Positions 18,222 to 27,981 of a DNA stretch of 64,000 bases are shown piece after piece (the first letter of the stretch is position 1; every line of letters begins with the position of its first letter). The notes below the pieces were generated by a model that was not told the DNA's origin, ran no database searches, and saw only the letters and a program-made list of their open reading frames with translations. The stretch comes from Lachnospiraceae bacterium (GTDB taxonomy: Bacteria; Bacillota; Clostridia; Lachnospirales; Lachnospiraceae), in assembly GCA_015057555.1 (NCBI GenBank), contig SVEC01000016.1, forward strand, positions 1-64,000, written 5' to 3'. A program made the translations under genes and the position numbers.

Positions 18222-19174
18222 TAATTAATCCAATTATTCCTATATGGCTAATGGGAATTATATGCGTGATATTCCTAGTGCTTAGGAGAAAGGGCGTATT
18301 CAATTATATAAGACAGATTATCATTGTGGTTCTAATCTTTGTTATTAATCTTAGAATAATGGTGCCAGGTGGAACAGTTATAACCGTGGCACCGGAAATC
18401 GACATATTGTTTGTATGTGACAATACCATCAGTATGTTGGCAGAGGATTATAATGGAGATGAAAGAAGAATGGATGCGGTGAAGAAGGATTGTTTGTATA
18501 TTATGGAGCAATTTCCCGGAGCTTCATTTTCGGTGGTAACCTTTGGCCGTTCCGTGGAGTTTAAGGTTCCATATACTGTAGATACATTTATAGTAGAGCA
18601 GACTATCAATAACCTAAATGGTGAAGCCTCCTACTATGCAAATGGTAGCTCTCTCAATATGATAATGACACAGCTAGAGGATTTTCTAGATAGAGGAAGA
18701 GATACCTATCAGTTGGTATTTTTTATAAGTGATGGAGAGATTACGGATAAAAAGCCCGAGCTAAAATCTTACGACAATCTTAAAGGCTATGCTGATGATG
18801 GTGCAGTTTTAGGTTACGGTACGGAGCAAGGTGGATATATGCAGACAGTGGATATGTCTATGACGGATGACGAGCCGGAATACTTGTATTATTATGATGA
18901 CAATTTTGACAAGGTAAAGGCTGTATCTAAGATAAACGAGGATAATCTTAAAAGTATAGCTAATGATTTGGGTGTTGATTATATTCATATGACCAAACAT
19001 TCAGATATACGCGAGAAGGTTGAGAATATTAAGGGGAATATGGGAAAAGTTATAACTGCTGAGAATAAGGATTCTAAGAGTGGTTACTCAGAAACCTATT
19101 ATTACTTCTTGATTCCACTTATAGCCTTATTGATATTTGATTTGATGTATTACAAGAGAAAGGTATTTAATTAG
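18218..19174 (+). CDS. VWA-domain membrane protein, BatB-like
   Basis: A 318-residue protein with N-terminal membrane helices, a VWA domain beginning DILFVCDNTISMLAED and a C-terminal helix (YYFLIPLIALLIFDLMYY). The MIDAS reads D-N-T-I-S rather than the D-x-S-x-S form, so the metal site may be altered. FFISDGEITD matches the second MIDAS part. Overlaps the preceding gene by 4 bp and shares one base with the following GTG start. Confidence 0.85.
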   Translation: MIINPIIPIWLMGIICVIFLVLRRKGVFNYIRQIIIVVLIFVINLRIMVPGGTVITVAPEIDILFVCDNTISMLAEDYNGDERRMDAVKKDCLYIMEQFPGASFSVVTFGRSVEFKVPYTVDTFIVEQTINNLNGEASYYANGSSLNMIMTQLEDFLDRGRDTYQLVFFISDGEITDKKPELKSYDNLKGYADDGAVLGYGTEQGGYMQTVDMSMTDDEPEYLYYYDDNFDKVKAVSKINEDNLKSIANDLGVDYIHMTKHSDIREKVENIKGNMGKVITAENKDSKSGYSETYYYFLIPLIALLIFDLMYYKRKVFN

Positions 19175-19887
19175 TGAAAAAGGTAATTAAGGTTATAGTG
19201 ATAGTTTTAACAGTGCTATTGTTTCTGTTTTTAGGGTTGCTAACCTTTAACTATTGCTACAATGAATTTACAATTACAAAGTATGAGGAGCATGACTATT
19301 CCCAGAATGATGACTTACTTACTCACACCTCTATATTTCAGGCTTACATAGCTCATTATAATAATGGAAATATACATTACCAATGTGGTGAGTACCAGGA
19401 GGCTATAGAGGATTATAAGCAGGCTTTGGAGGCGGGAGCTCCGCATGAGGACGAAGAGTGCAATGTTAGAGTTAATCTTGCTCTTGCTATTATAGGTACT
19501 TTGCCTGAAAACTATTCTGCTTCGGAGAATGTAGAGCAATCTATACAAACCTTAGAGGAGGCCAGAGAATACCTACTAGAGGAGGAATGTGCCTTGGATG
19601 ATGGCGAAGGTCATGATGACGAGGCTCAGCAGCTTAAGGAAGAGATTGATAAGCTTATAGAACAGCTAAAGCAACAGCAGTCTGGTGGAGGTTCTGACAA
19701 TCCGGATGAGCCTAAGGAGGATGATGAGAATCAGACTGGTGAAACCGGTAATGACAGAGAAGAAGAGATAAAGGAAGAGCTTCAGCAGATTCAAGAGGAG
19801 TCGCATCAGGAGCGAGAGGAAGAACTTCAGCTGTACGAGGAGGTTAATACTAACACTGGTCATGACTTCGGCGGAGAGATTTGGTAA
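19174..19887 (+). CDS. TPR membrane protein, BatC-like
   Basis: A 237-residue protein with an N-terminal membrane helix (about 4-26), TPR units (about 55-125, e.g. NGNIHYQCGEYQEAIEDYKQ) and a very acidic, Gln/Glu-rich coiled-coil tail (about 145-237). Similar TPR proteins end Bat operons. It starts with GTG that overlaps the previous TAG. The operon ends at the terminator 19891-19916. Confidence 0.82.
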   Translation: MKKVIKVIVIVLTVLLFLFLGLLTFNYCYNEFTITKYEEHDYSQNDDLLTHTSIFQAYIAHYNNGNIHYQCGEYQEAIEDYKQALEAGAPHEDEECNVRVNLALAIIGTLPENYSASENVEQSIQTLEEAREYLLEEECALDDGEGHDDEAQQLKEEIDKLIEQLKQQQSGGGSDNPDEPKEDDENQTGETGNDREEEIKEELQQIQEESHQEREEELQLYEEVNTNTGHDFGGEIW

Positions 19888-19890
19888 AGA

Positions 19891-19916
19891 AGGGAACCGA
19901 AAGGTTCCCCTTTTTT
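19891..19916 (+). terminator. Rho-independent terminator of the MoxR/Bat operon
   Basis: GGGAACC-GAAA-GGTTCCC followed by TTTTTT. Confidence 0.93.
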
Positions 19917-19936
19917 ATGTAATGTGTTAATTTAGC

Positions 19937-19965
19937 TTGTTAAATCAATATAGCTTTGATATAAT
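19937..19965 (+). promoter_or_regulatory. Sigma-A promoter for the kinase gene
   Basis: TTGTTA at 19937-19942 and TATAAT at 19960-19965 with a 17-bp spacer. Confidence 0.6.
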
Positions 19966-20008
19966 TAATAATTAATGCTTTGATTTAACTTTTAGGAGGA
20001 GAAAGGTT

Positions 20009-22501
20009 ATGCAAAATAGATACGACAGATGTCCGAACTGTATGCAGGCATTGCCAAATGGAGATGATGTATGTCCATATTGCGGTTTTGGTGTAAACGA
20101 TTATGAGGAGAAGTCAACCTGCCTTAAGCCATTTACAGTGCTTCAAAATAAGTACATGATTGGTAGAGTAATAGGGATAGGTGGATTTGGTATAACTTAT
20201 ATTGGTTGGGATTTAAATCTTCAAACTTATATTGCTATAAAGGAGTATTTCCCGGGAAGTCTTGCTTCAAGAGATACCAGTACAACTGTAACACAGGTAT
20301 TGCCAAATGAATCATCAAAGGAGGTTTACGAAAAGGGACTTAAGAGATATGTTGAGGAAGCTCAGAATCTCTCTAAGTTTTACCAGCTTCAGGGTATAGT
20401 TTCTGTTAAGGACTTCTTCTATGAGAATGCTACAGGCTATATCGTTATGGAGTACATTAATGGTATTAACCTAAAGGAATATCTTAACAATGCAGGTGGA
20501 AAGCTTCCAGAGCAGACAGTTCTTACACTTATGAAGCCTGTATTTGAATCTCTTCATACTATGCATAACTCAGGCCTTGTACATAGAGATATCAGCCCGG
20601 ACAATATAATGGTTGATAAAGACAATAAGATTAAACTTATCGACTTTGGCTCAGCTAGGGGGCAGTCGGCCGAGACAGATAAGACATATACAGTTATTTT
20701 GAAGCATGGATACGCACCGGCAGAGCAGTATTACGCAAAGGGCAATCAGGGACCTTGGACAGATATATATAGCCTTTGTGCTACAATGTATAAGATGCTT
20801 ACAGGTCAGATTCCTCCAAACAGTGTGGAGAGAATGGAACAGGATGAGTATGTGGATCCAACAAAGCTTGGTGTTGCTGTATCACAGAGAACAGAGGCTG
20901 TTCTTAGAAAGGGTCTTGCTGTTAAGACTAGTGACAGATATCAAAATATTGGTCAGCTTCTTGCTGACCTATATGGTGCAGGACCTATTCAGTCAGGTCA
21001 GTCTGGACAACCAGGCCAACCGATGCTTGGGATGGTGAATCAGTCAGCGCCTGTTGCTACACCAGCTGCCTTCGCTGCAACTAATCCTACACAGAACTCT
21101 ATGCATCTTAGTATACAGCCACAGCAAAACCCATCAGATAAAAAGAAAAATATGGGATTGATTATCGGTATTATATCTGCTGCTATAGTGGCACTTATTG
21201 TTGGTTTGGTTTTGATTCTTGGTGGTGGAGACAAGGACAAAGACAAGGATAAGAAGACAGAGGAGCCTACAGAGACAACTACAGAGGCCACAAGCCAGGA
21301 GCCAGACACAACAGAGGATGGCGGCAATACAACGGAGACAACTACAGAAGCTGGTGGCTCAACCTCAACAGGTTCATATGCTTATGAGTGGCCAACAGAG
21401 GTTTCAGAAAATTGGCTAGATTACACTATAAAGATTAATGACACTATTTATAAGTTGCCTATGCCATATGCTGAGTTCAAGTCTGCAGGTTGGGAGGCAG
21501 ATTACTTATCAACAAGTATTGCTGCAAATACATATGACTATACAACCTTTGAGCTAGATGGTATCGAGATGCAGGTTCTTATTGTAAATTATGGACTTAA
21601 GGAAGCTCCTGTAGAGGAGTGCTTTGTAGCTGGATTTAGTATTGATCCTGAATGGTATGATGTAAGAAGCTCATCTGTTATTGAGCTGTCGGGTGGTATT
21701 AAGTGGATGACTTCTACAGAGGCTGATATTAAGGCGGCCTTTGGTGCACCAGATTATACATATGATGGCGAGTATGATGGTGAAGCATATGTGACTATGG
21801 ACTATGCAGATGACGAGATTAGGTCTGGTATGGATTTGGAGATTAATTCTGATGGAGTGCTTGAGTGTATCAGCATAGCAAATGTTGCTGTTCCTGAAGG
21901 ACTTAATGTGGACGCTAGTCAGATTGACACAGCACCACCTGAGATAAACTCTTACTATGTAGCTCCAACAGGACCAAGTACAGAGCTTTTTGATCATATC
22001 GTTACAATTAATGAGAATGAGTATTACAAGCTTCCAGTACCAGTGTCAGAGTTTACTGCAAATGGTTGGACGCTGGATACAGCAACCCCGGATTATATTT
22101 CTGGAAACAGCTATGAACTTACATATATTGAGAAGAATGGCGAGAAGCTTAATGTGAAGATTGATAACTTCACATCTGATGCAATATTGCCAATTAATGC
22201 ATATGTAACCTCTATTTCAGTTGACACAGATTACTTTGCTTTGCCTATAAGCTTCCCAGGTGGATATAGTGTAGGTGACCACTATGATAAGTTTACTGAG
22301 GCCTTTGGTGACAAGGAAGATTATGGCTTTGATGATAGCTACACTTCATTTATAAAGTTAGATTATATGTGTTATGATGGTGATGCGGTAGGAGGCAATG
22401 GAATAGGTTATTTGAGTATTGATATATATGCAGATCCAGAGACTGGAGCTATGAATGAGATTAAATATAGTCTAGGCATGGATAGCATAGAACCACAGTA
22501 A
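20009..22501 (+). CDS. Transmembrane Ser/Thr protein kinase with N-terminal zinc ribbon
   Basis: An 830-residue protein. Residues 8-25 form a double-CxxC zinc ribbon (CPNC, CPYC). The kinase domain (about 50-315) has a glycine-rich loop (GIGGFG), Lys78 in YIAIKEYF, HRDISPDN (His192-Asp194) and DFGSAR (212-217); all catalytic residues are present. A Pro/Gln-rich juxtamembrane stretch leads to one membrane helix (about 389-413). A low-complexity Lys/Asp and Thr/Glu linker follows, then an extracytoplasmic part (about 460-830) with two copies of a similar domain (each begins with a KIND/TINEN..YKLP(M/V)P motif). No PASTA repeats. The ligand is unknown. Citrate synthase follows after 27 bp and may be co-transcribed. 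Confidence 0.88.
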   Translation: MQNRYDRCPNCMQALPNGDDVCPYCGFGVNDYEEKSTCLKPFTVLQNKYMIGRVIGIGGFGITYIGWDLNLQTYIAIKEYFPGSLASRDTSTTVTQVLPNESSKEVYEKGLKRYVEEAQNLSKFYQLQGIVSVKDFFYENATGYIVMEYINGINLKEYLNNAGGKLPEQTVLTLMKPVFESLHTMHNSGLVHRDISPDNIMVDKDNKIKLIDFGSARGQSAETDKTYTVILKHGYAPAEQYYAKGNQGPWTDIYSLCATMYKMLTGQIPPNSVERMEQDEYVDPTKLGVAVSQRTEAVLRKGLAVKTSDRYQNIGQLLADLYGAGPIQSGQSGQPGQPMLGMVNQSAPVATPAAFAATNPTQNSMHLSIQPQQNPSDKKKNMGLIIGIISAAIVALIVGLVLILGGGDKDKDKDKKTEEPTETTTEATSQEPDTTEDGGNTTETTTEAGGSTSTGSYAYEWPTEVSENWLDYTIKINDTIYKLPMPYAEFKSAGWEADYLSTSIAANTYDYTTFELDGIEMQVLIVNYGLKEAPVEECFVAGFSIDPEWYDVRSSSVIELSGGIKWMTSTEADIKAAFGAPDYTYDGEYDGEAYVTMDYADDEIRSGMDLEINSDGVLECISIANVAVPEGLNVDASQIDTAPPEINSYYVAPTGPSTELFDHIVTINENEYYKLPVPVSEFTANGWTLDTATPDYISGNSYELTYIEKNGEKLNVKIDNFTSDAILPINAYVTSISVDTDYFALPISFPGGYSVGDHYDKFTEAFGDKEDYGFDDSYTSFIKLDYMCYDGDAVGGNGIGYLSIDIYADPETGAMNEIKYSLGMDSIEPQ

Positions 22502-22528
22502 AACCGTATTCAAAAAGGAGATAATAAC

Positions 22529-23887
22529 GTGGCAGACTTAAGTTTTGAAAAGATAATAGATGAATACGTAGAATATTGTAAGGAGTCAGGTAAGATAGAC
22601 CTAAATCTTTACGAGGAGTATAATGTTAAACGAGGCTTAAGAGACTCTCATGGTCGTGGAGTTTTAACAGGACTTACAGAGGTTTCAGATGTAGTTGCAT
22701 TTAAGATTGAAGAGGGCGAGAGGCTTCCTATTCCTGGCGAACTATATTTCCAGGGGTACGAGGTTCAGGATTTGGTGGATGGTTTTAAGAATAGTCTTTA
22801 TGGCTTTGAGGAAACCACATACCTCTTGCTCTTCGGAGAGCTCCCTTCAAAGAAACAGCTAGAGAGCTTCGTAGAGGTGTTAGAGGATTTAAGACAGCTT
22901 CCAGAATCCTTTAACAGAGATGTGATCATGAAGGCTCCAAGTAAGGATATGATGAATGTTCTTCAGAAATGTGTACTTACATTATATACCTACGACCCAG
23001 ACCCTAATGATTTGAGTATTAAGAATGTGCTTATGCAGTGTCTTAAGCTTATAGCACAGTTCCCGGTTATGGCGGCTTATGGTTATCAGGCCTACAGGCA
23101 TTACTATCTGGACAAAAGCTTGGTGGTTCATCGACCAAAGAAGGGACTGTCCACAGCTGAGAATATTTTAAGACTTTTACGTTCGGATGGAAAATATACT
23201 GAGCTTGAGGCTAAGGTGCTTGATGTATGTTTGATTATCCATGCAGAGCATGGTGGTGGTAATAACTCTACATTTACAACCCATGTGCTTTCATCAACAG
23301 GTACAGATACATACTCAGCAGTAGCGGCTTCTTTGGGTTCTCTGAAGGGACCAAGACATGGTGGAGCAAACCTTAAGGTTCAGCAGATGTTTACAGACCT
23401 TAAGGAGAATGTTAAGGATTGGACAAATGAGGACGAAATAAGTGAGTATCTTCAGGGGCTTTTGGATAAGAAGGGCTTCGATAAGTCAGGTCTTATCTAC
23501 GGTATGGGTCACGCTGTATATAGCGAGTCAGACCCAAGAGCAGTAATCCTTAAGAAATATGCCAAGAGACTTTCAGAGGAAAAAGGCCTAGAGGAAGAAT
23601 TTGCCCTTTATGAGAGAGTTGAGAATATAGCTGCAGAACTTATTGCAAAGCAGAGAAGAACCTTTAAGACAGTTAGTGCAAATGTGGATTTCTATAGTGG
23701 ATTTGTATATACTATGCTTAAGCTTCCTATAGAAATATTTACTCCTATATTTGCTATTTCAAGAATTTCAGGTTGGTCAGCTCACAGAATTGAAGAATTA
23801 GTAAATAATGGAAAGATTATAAGACCAGCATACAAATTTGTAGGAACTCATAAGGAGTATAAGGCTTTAGAGGATAGAGACTGGTAG
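22529..23887 (+). CDS. Citrate synthase (citrate/2-methylcitrate synthase family)
   Basis: A 452-residue cytoplasmic enzyme condensing acetyl-CoA with oxaloacetate (or propionyl-CoA for 2-methylcitrate). Active-site regions: the first His in HAEHGGGNNSTFTTH, the substrate loop GSLKGPRHGGANLK, and GMGHAVYSESDPRA; the C-terminus has NVDFYSGF with the catalytic Asp. Residues HRIEELVNNGKIIRPAYKF end the protein. It belongs to the longer clostridial branch, so the exact substrate is unproven. GTG start behind AAAGGAG. It ends at a strong terminator. Confidence 0.92.
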   Translation: MADLSFEKIIDEYVEYCKESGKIDLNLYEEYNVKRGLRDSHGRGVLTGLTEVSDVVAFKIEEGERLPIPGELYFQGYEVQDLVDGFKNSLYGFEETTYLLLFGELPSKKQLESFVEVLEDLRQLPESFNRDVIMKAPSKDMMNVLQKCVLTLYTYDPDPNDLSIKNVLMQCLKLIAQFPVMAAYGYQAYRHYYLDKSLVVHRPKKGLSTAENILRLLRSDGKYTELEAKVLDVCLIIHAEHGGGNNSTFTTHVLSSTGTDTYSAVAASLGSLKGPRHGGANLKVQQMFTDLKENVKDWTNEDEISEYLQGLLDKKGFDKSGLIYGMGHAVYSESDPRAVILKKYAKRLSEEKGLEEEFALYERVENIAAELIAKQRRTFKTVSANVDFYSGFVYTMLKLPIEIFTPIFAISRISGWSAHRIEELVNNGKIIRPAYKFVGTHKEYKALEDRDW

Positions 23888-23892
23888 AAACT

Positions 23893-23926
23893 AAGGAAGC
23901 ATCTTTAGGTAGATGCTTCCTTTTCT
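23893..23926 (+). terminator. Rho-independent terminator after citrate synthase
   Basis: GGAAGCATCT pairs with AGATGCTTCC, followed by TTTTCT. Confidence 0.88.
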
Positions 23927-23952
23927 AGAACAATAAAAGGTGGATAAAAAAT

Positions 23953-24819
23953 ATGTGGATTGCAGATAATTGGAAGGACTATGAAATTATAGATTGCTCT
24001 GGCGGAGAGAAGCTAGAGCGTTGGGGAGATTATATTCTTCTAAGACCAGACCCACAGGTGCTTTGGAATACTCCGAAGAATAATCCTGCATGGAAAAAGC
24101 TAAATGGACACTATCATAGAAGCTCAAAGGGCGGTGGAGAATGGGAGTTTATGAAGCTGCCAGAGCAGTGGAGTATAAATTACAGAGAGCTTACCTTTAA
24201 CCTTAAGCCCTTTGCATTTAAGCATACCGGATTATTTCCAGAGCAGGCAGTTAACTGGGATTGGTTTTCCGGAATTATCAAGAAAACAGGAAGACCGGTT
24301 AAGGTGCTTAATCTTTTTGCATACACAGGTGGTGCTACTTTGGCAGCGGCAGCAGCAGGAGCAAGCGTTACTCACGTGGATGCATCAAAGGGTATGGTTA
24401 CCTGGGCTAAAGAAAATGCAGTTTCCTCAGGATTAGGCGATGCGCCTATTAGATGGCTTGTTGATGACTGTGTAAAATTTGTGGAGAGAGAAATTCGTCG
24501 AGGTAACAAATACGATGGTATAATTATGGACCCACCATCCTACGGAAGAGGTCCTAAGGGGGAAATTTGGAAGCTGGAGGAAAAGATACATCCGTTTATT
24601 GAACTAACTAGTCAGTTGCTTTCAGAGGATGCATTATTTTTCTTGGTTAATTCCTATACTACAGGCTTAGCACCAGCAGTACTCACCTATATGATATCCA
24701 CGGAGGTTAAGTCCAGGTTTGGTGGAAATGTAGTATCAGAAGAAATTGGCCTTCCTGTTACCGAAAGTGGACTTGTGCTTCCTTGCGGAGCATCAGGAAG
24801 ATGGAGTAGGGAGAGATAA
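23953..24819 (+). CDS. Class I SAM-dependent methyltransferase (RlmI/RlmK-like)
   Basis: A 288-residue protein. The Rossmann methyltransferase core occupies about 115-265: motif I VLNLFAYTGGATLAAAAAGA, then VTHVDASKGMVTWAKENA, and the DPPSYGRG catalytic motif (IIMDPPSYGRGPKGE). The NPPY-like DPPS and FAYTGG are characteristic of rRNA cytosine/guanine methyltransferases of the RlmI/RlmK group, but no PUA domain is present, so the target is uncertain. Confidence 0.82.
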   Translation: MWIADNWKDYEIIDCSGGEKLERWGDYILLRPDPQVLWNTPKNNPAWKKLNGHYHRSSKGGGEWEFMKLPEQWSINYRELTFNLKPFAFKHTGLFPEQAVNWDWFSGIIKKTGRPVKVLNLFAYTGGATLAAAAAGASVTHVDASKGMVTWAKENAVSSGLGDAPIRWLVDDCVKFVEREIRRGNKYDGIIMDPPSYGRGPKGEIWKLEEKIHPFIELTSQLLSEDALFFLVNSYTTGLAPAVLTYMISTEVKSRFGGNVVSEEIGLPVTESGLVLPCGASGRWSRER

Positions 24820-24872
24820 GCTCTTGTGCGGGGAGAGGCAGGATGGTTTTGTGATATGAAGGGGTTGGTTTT

Positions 24873-26450
24873 GTGGCTATAAGCAGATATGATAAGAAAT
24901 CAAATATTGGTTCCACAGATATGTCCAAGAGAATATTTGTGGCAAGACTGGCTATTATAATAGCTTTGATTTTGATGCAGATATTTGTTCTCTTTATTAT
25001 ATATGGTATAGCTAGAAATTATGTATTCTATTGGAGAACCAGCGCCCTACTACTTACTGCCTTTGTGGTTTTGTATCTGATAAATAAGCAGGAAAATCCT
25101 GCATATAAGCTGGCGTGGGTGGTGCTTGTTATGGCAGTGCCTTTAGTGGGAGGAATACTATATGTTATGCTCTCAGGAAATAGAACCAGGATGAAATTTA
25201 TAAACGAGGCAAGGGAAAGTCACGTAGATATTTTTAAATATATGCCAAAGGATGGTAATGTTCAGCAGGAAATTAAGAATATAAGTAAAAGTGCCAGCGT
25301 ACAGTCAACTTATATCTCTCAGTCAGTTGGTTTTCCAGCCTACAAAAACACTAATGTAAAATACTTTCCTACAGGAGAGGAAAATTATTCTCGTCTAAAG
25401 GAAGAACTTAAGAGTGCTAAACACTTCATATTTATGGAGTACTTTATTATAAAACAGGGAAAGATGTGGAATGGAGTCCTAGACATTCTTAAGGAAAAGG
25501 CTAAGCAGGGTGTGGATGTAAGATTGATATATGATGATTTTGGTTGTGCCATGCACATGCCTTCTAGATTCATTGAAGAGATGAAGTCCTATGGCATACG
25601 AGCCATACCATTTAATCCTATAACACCTATTCTAAGCTTGAGACAGAATAATAGAGACCATCGTAAGATTACTGTTATAGATGGACATACCGGTTTTACT
25701 GGTGGAATTAATTTGGCTGATGAATATATTAACATTGGCTCAAAATATGGTCATTGGAAGGATACAGGTATCATGTTGAAGGGAAATGCTGTGTGGAATC
25801 TTACGGTTATGTTCCTTCAAACCTGGCGTATGCTCACTAAGGAGGATGAGGATTATACCCTTTATATTCCTATGAAGCATAAGCGCACACCTATTTATAC
25901 AGATGGGTACATTCAGCCATATGGTGATACTCCAGTGGACGATGAGATTGCTGGAGAAAACATTTATCTAAATATGATTAATAAGGCAAAGCATTATGTA
26001 TATATAATGACCCCTTACCTTATTATAGACAATGAAATGATGACGGCCCTTACCCTGGCTGCTAAAAGTGGAATAGATGTTAGAATAATCACACCAGGCA
26101 TTCCTGATAAAAAGCTGGTATATATGGTTACACAATCCTACTATGCGGAGTTAGTTAGAGCAGGAGTAAAGATATATCAATACACTCCAGGATTTGTTCA
26201 TGCTAAAACAGTGGTAATGGATGACTCGGTGGCCACAGTGGGAACTATTAACTTTGATTATAGAAGTCTGTACCTACATTTTGAATGTGGTGTGTGGATG
26301 TTTAACTGCGCAACAGTATATGATATTAAGGATGACTTTCTTAAGACTCAGGGGAAGTGTGATATGATTACCGCCAAAGAAATAGAAAAGACTAATGGGA
26401 TAAAGAGATTGGGACAGAGTATATTGAGATTGGTAGCCCCATTGCTTTAG
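24873..26450 (+). CDS. cls: Cardiolipin synthase (phospholipase D family)
   Basis: A 525-residue membrane enzyme that forms cardiolipin from phosphatidylglycerol. Two N-terminal membrane helices plus a third (about 25-95) precede two HKD motifs: HRKITVIDGHTGFTGGINLA and HAKTVVMDDSVATVGTINFD. Both carry the His and Lys, with GG/S/N residues as in active PLD enzymes. GTG start with AAGGGG upstream. The next gene starts 10 bp downstream, so the two are probably co-transcribed. Confidence 0.92.
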   Translation: MAISRYDKKSNIGSTDMSKRIFVARLAIIIALILMQIFVLFIIYGIARNYVFYWRTSALLLTAFVVLYLINKQENPAYKLAWVVLVMAVPLVGGILYVMLSGNRTRMKFINEARESHVDIFKYMPKDGNVQQEIKNISKSASVQSTYISQSVGFPAYKNTNVKYFPTGEENYSRLKEELKSAKHFIFMEYFIIKQGKMWNGVLDILKEKAKQGVDVRLIYDDFGCAMHMPSRFIEEMKSYGIRAIPFNPITPILSLRQNNRDHRKITVIDGHTGFTGGINLADEYINIGSKYGHWKDTGIMLKGNAVWNLTVMFLQTWRMLTKEDEDYTLYIPMKHKRTPIYTDGYIQPYGDTPVDDEIAGENIYLNMINKAKHYVYIMTPYLIIDNEMMTALTLAAKSGIDVRIITPGIPDKKLVYMVTQSYYAELVRAGVKIYQYTPGFVHAKTVVMDDSVATVGTINFDYRSLYLHFECGVWMFNCATVYDIKDDFLKTQGKCDMITAKEIEKTNGIKRLGQSILRLVAPLL

Positions 26451-26459
26451 GGAGAAAAT

Positions 26460-27644
26460 ATGGAAATAAGAGAAGAAATTAAAAATGAAATAGAGCAGGC
26501 GATAGGTCAGGGAATTAGTCGTATTATAATAAGTAATAAGTCTGACAAGTCCTACGAATACAAGAAGGTGGAGATGAAAATAATTCGCCTTAAGGGAAAG
26601 GATATGTGTCAGGTGAGTCACTATACAGACAAGCAGGTATTCCAGGAGAATATTAGCATAGAACAAATAGCTTCTTATTTGTGCAAGATTTTCCCTGACA
26701 AGCTCAAACAAGTAAATATATTTACTAATACAAAGGAATCGAGCTTAAAGGCAACCAAGTCTGGAAAACTACTTAAGAATAGTAGAATAGTAGCTTCTGA
26801 CGTGGCAGATAAAAATGCTAGGAACCTAGACAAGGAGCACAACAGAAAGAAAAATTATATATTGCAGGAGGGAACAGTGATACCACCTTTGGTAGATATG
26901 GGAGTGTTTACTAAGGATGGCAAGGTGGTTGCCTCTATGTATGATAAGTTTAAGCAGATAAATAGATTTATTGAACTGGTGGATGATGTGCTCAAGAGTC
27001 ACAATAAGGATACTATTAACATAGTAGATTTCGGATGCGGTAAATCATATCTCACCTTCATACTGTATTATTATCTGGTGGAGCTTAAGCGAAAAAAGGT
27101 GAATATAGTTGGCTTGGATTTAAAAGAGGATGTTATAAAAAAATGTAATGCCACTGCAAAGAAGTATGGTTACGATAGCCTAAAGTTTAAGCTAGGGGAT
27201 ATTAATGGCTACAAATCTGATATTCCAGTAGACATGGTGGTAACTCTTCATGCCTGTGACACTGCCACAGACTATGCCCTTTATAATGCAGTAAATTGGA
27301 ATGCTACATATATAATGTCCGTTCCTTGCTGCCAGCATGAGGTGAATAAATCTATAGCAAGTGAGAAAATAGCCCCTATGATGAAGTACGGTATTATAAA
27401 GGAGAGAACAGCAGCTCTTGCCACAGATGCACTAAGAGGCGCAATGCTAGAAAGCTGTGGATATAAAACTCAGCTTTTGGAGTTCGTTGATTTGGCACAC
27501 TCTCCTAAAAATATATTAATCCGAGCAGTAAAGGCAAATGTAAGCAAGGATAAGAAGGAAAAGTCCTTGCAGGAGGCAAAGACTATGTGCGCCTTCTTTG
27601 GAGTAGAGCCAACCATAGTAAGGTTGCTAGGGAAGGAAGAATAG
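26460..27644 (+). CDS. Class I SAM-dependent methyltransferase (Methyltransf_32-like)
   Basis: A 394-residue soluble protein. Residues about 170-330 contain the SAM fold: DFGCGKSYLTFILYYYL (motif I), VGLDLKEDVI, and MVVTLHACDTATDYAL (motif IV region); MSVPCCQHE is a further family signature. The N-terminal 130 residues may bind substrate. Related clostridial proteins are annotated as methyltransferases of unknown target, possibly RNA. SD GGGAG before ATG. Confidence 0.82.
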   Translation: MEIREEIKNEIEQAIGQGISRIIISNKSDKSYEYKKVEMKIIRLKGKDMCQVSHYTDKQVFQENISIEQIASYLCKIFPDKLKQVNIFTNTKESSLKATKSGKLLKNSRIVASDVADKNARNLDKEHNRKKNYILQEGTVIPPLVDMGVFTKDGKVVASMYDKFKQINRFIELVDDVLKSHNKDTINIVDFGCGKSYLTFILYYYLVELKRKKVNIVGLDLKEDVIKKCNATAKKYGYDSLKFKLGDINGYKSDIPVDMVVTLHACDTATDYALYNAVNWNATYIMSVPCCQHEVNKSIASEKIAPMMKYGIIKERTAALATDALRGAMLESCGYKTQLLEFVDLAHSPKNILIRAVKANVSKDKKEKSLQEAKTMCAFFGVEPTIVRLLGKEE

Positions 27645-27766
27645 CCGAAGAAACGGAACATATATATTAGAAAGAATTGTATATCAATATCCGAACATAA
27701 TAAGAGTATGTACTATATAATATGTAGATTTATGTAGGACAAATCTTATATGGGAGATATTAATAT

Positions 27767-27967
27767 ATGAAGAAACAGGAAACAGAAACAAATATAAATC
27801 TAGGACTTGAATACAACACAGGAAGTAATAAGGTTGCAACCGAGCCTTCCACCCAGGAAGAAACCCAGATAGAGAAAAGCTTAGGACGTAACGAAAAGGA
27901 TAAGGTTCAAAGCGACAGCGCAGTATCTGGCATAGCCAATTTTAGAATACTGGCCAACAACCAATAG
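27767..27967 (+). CDS. Small hydrophilic hypothetical protein
   Basis: A 66-residue polar, Gln/Glu/Thr/Lys-rich protein without membrane segments or a motif I recognise. The start is supported by GGGAG eight bases upstream. Low complexity and short length leave open that it is not translated. It lies directly upstream of the structured region at 27982-28176, so that RNA could be its 3' UTR. Confidence 0.45.
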   Translation: MKKQETETNINLGLEYNTGSNKVATEPSTQEETQIEKSLGRNEKDKVQSDSAVSGIANFRILANNQ

Positions 27968-27981
27968 TAAGGCATAAACTC

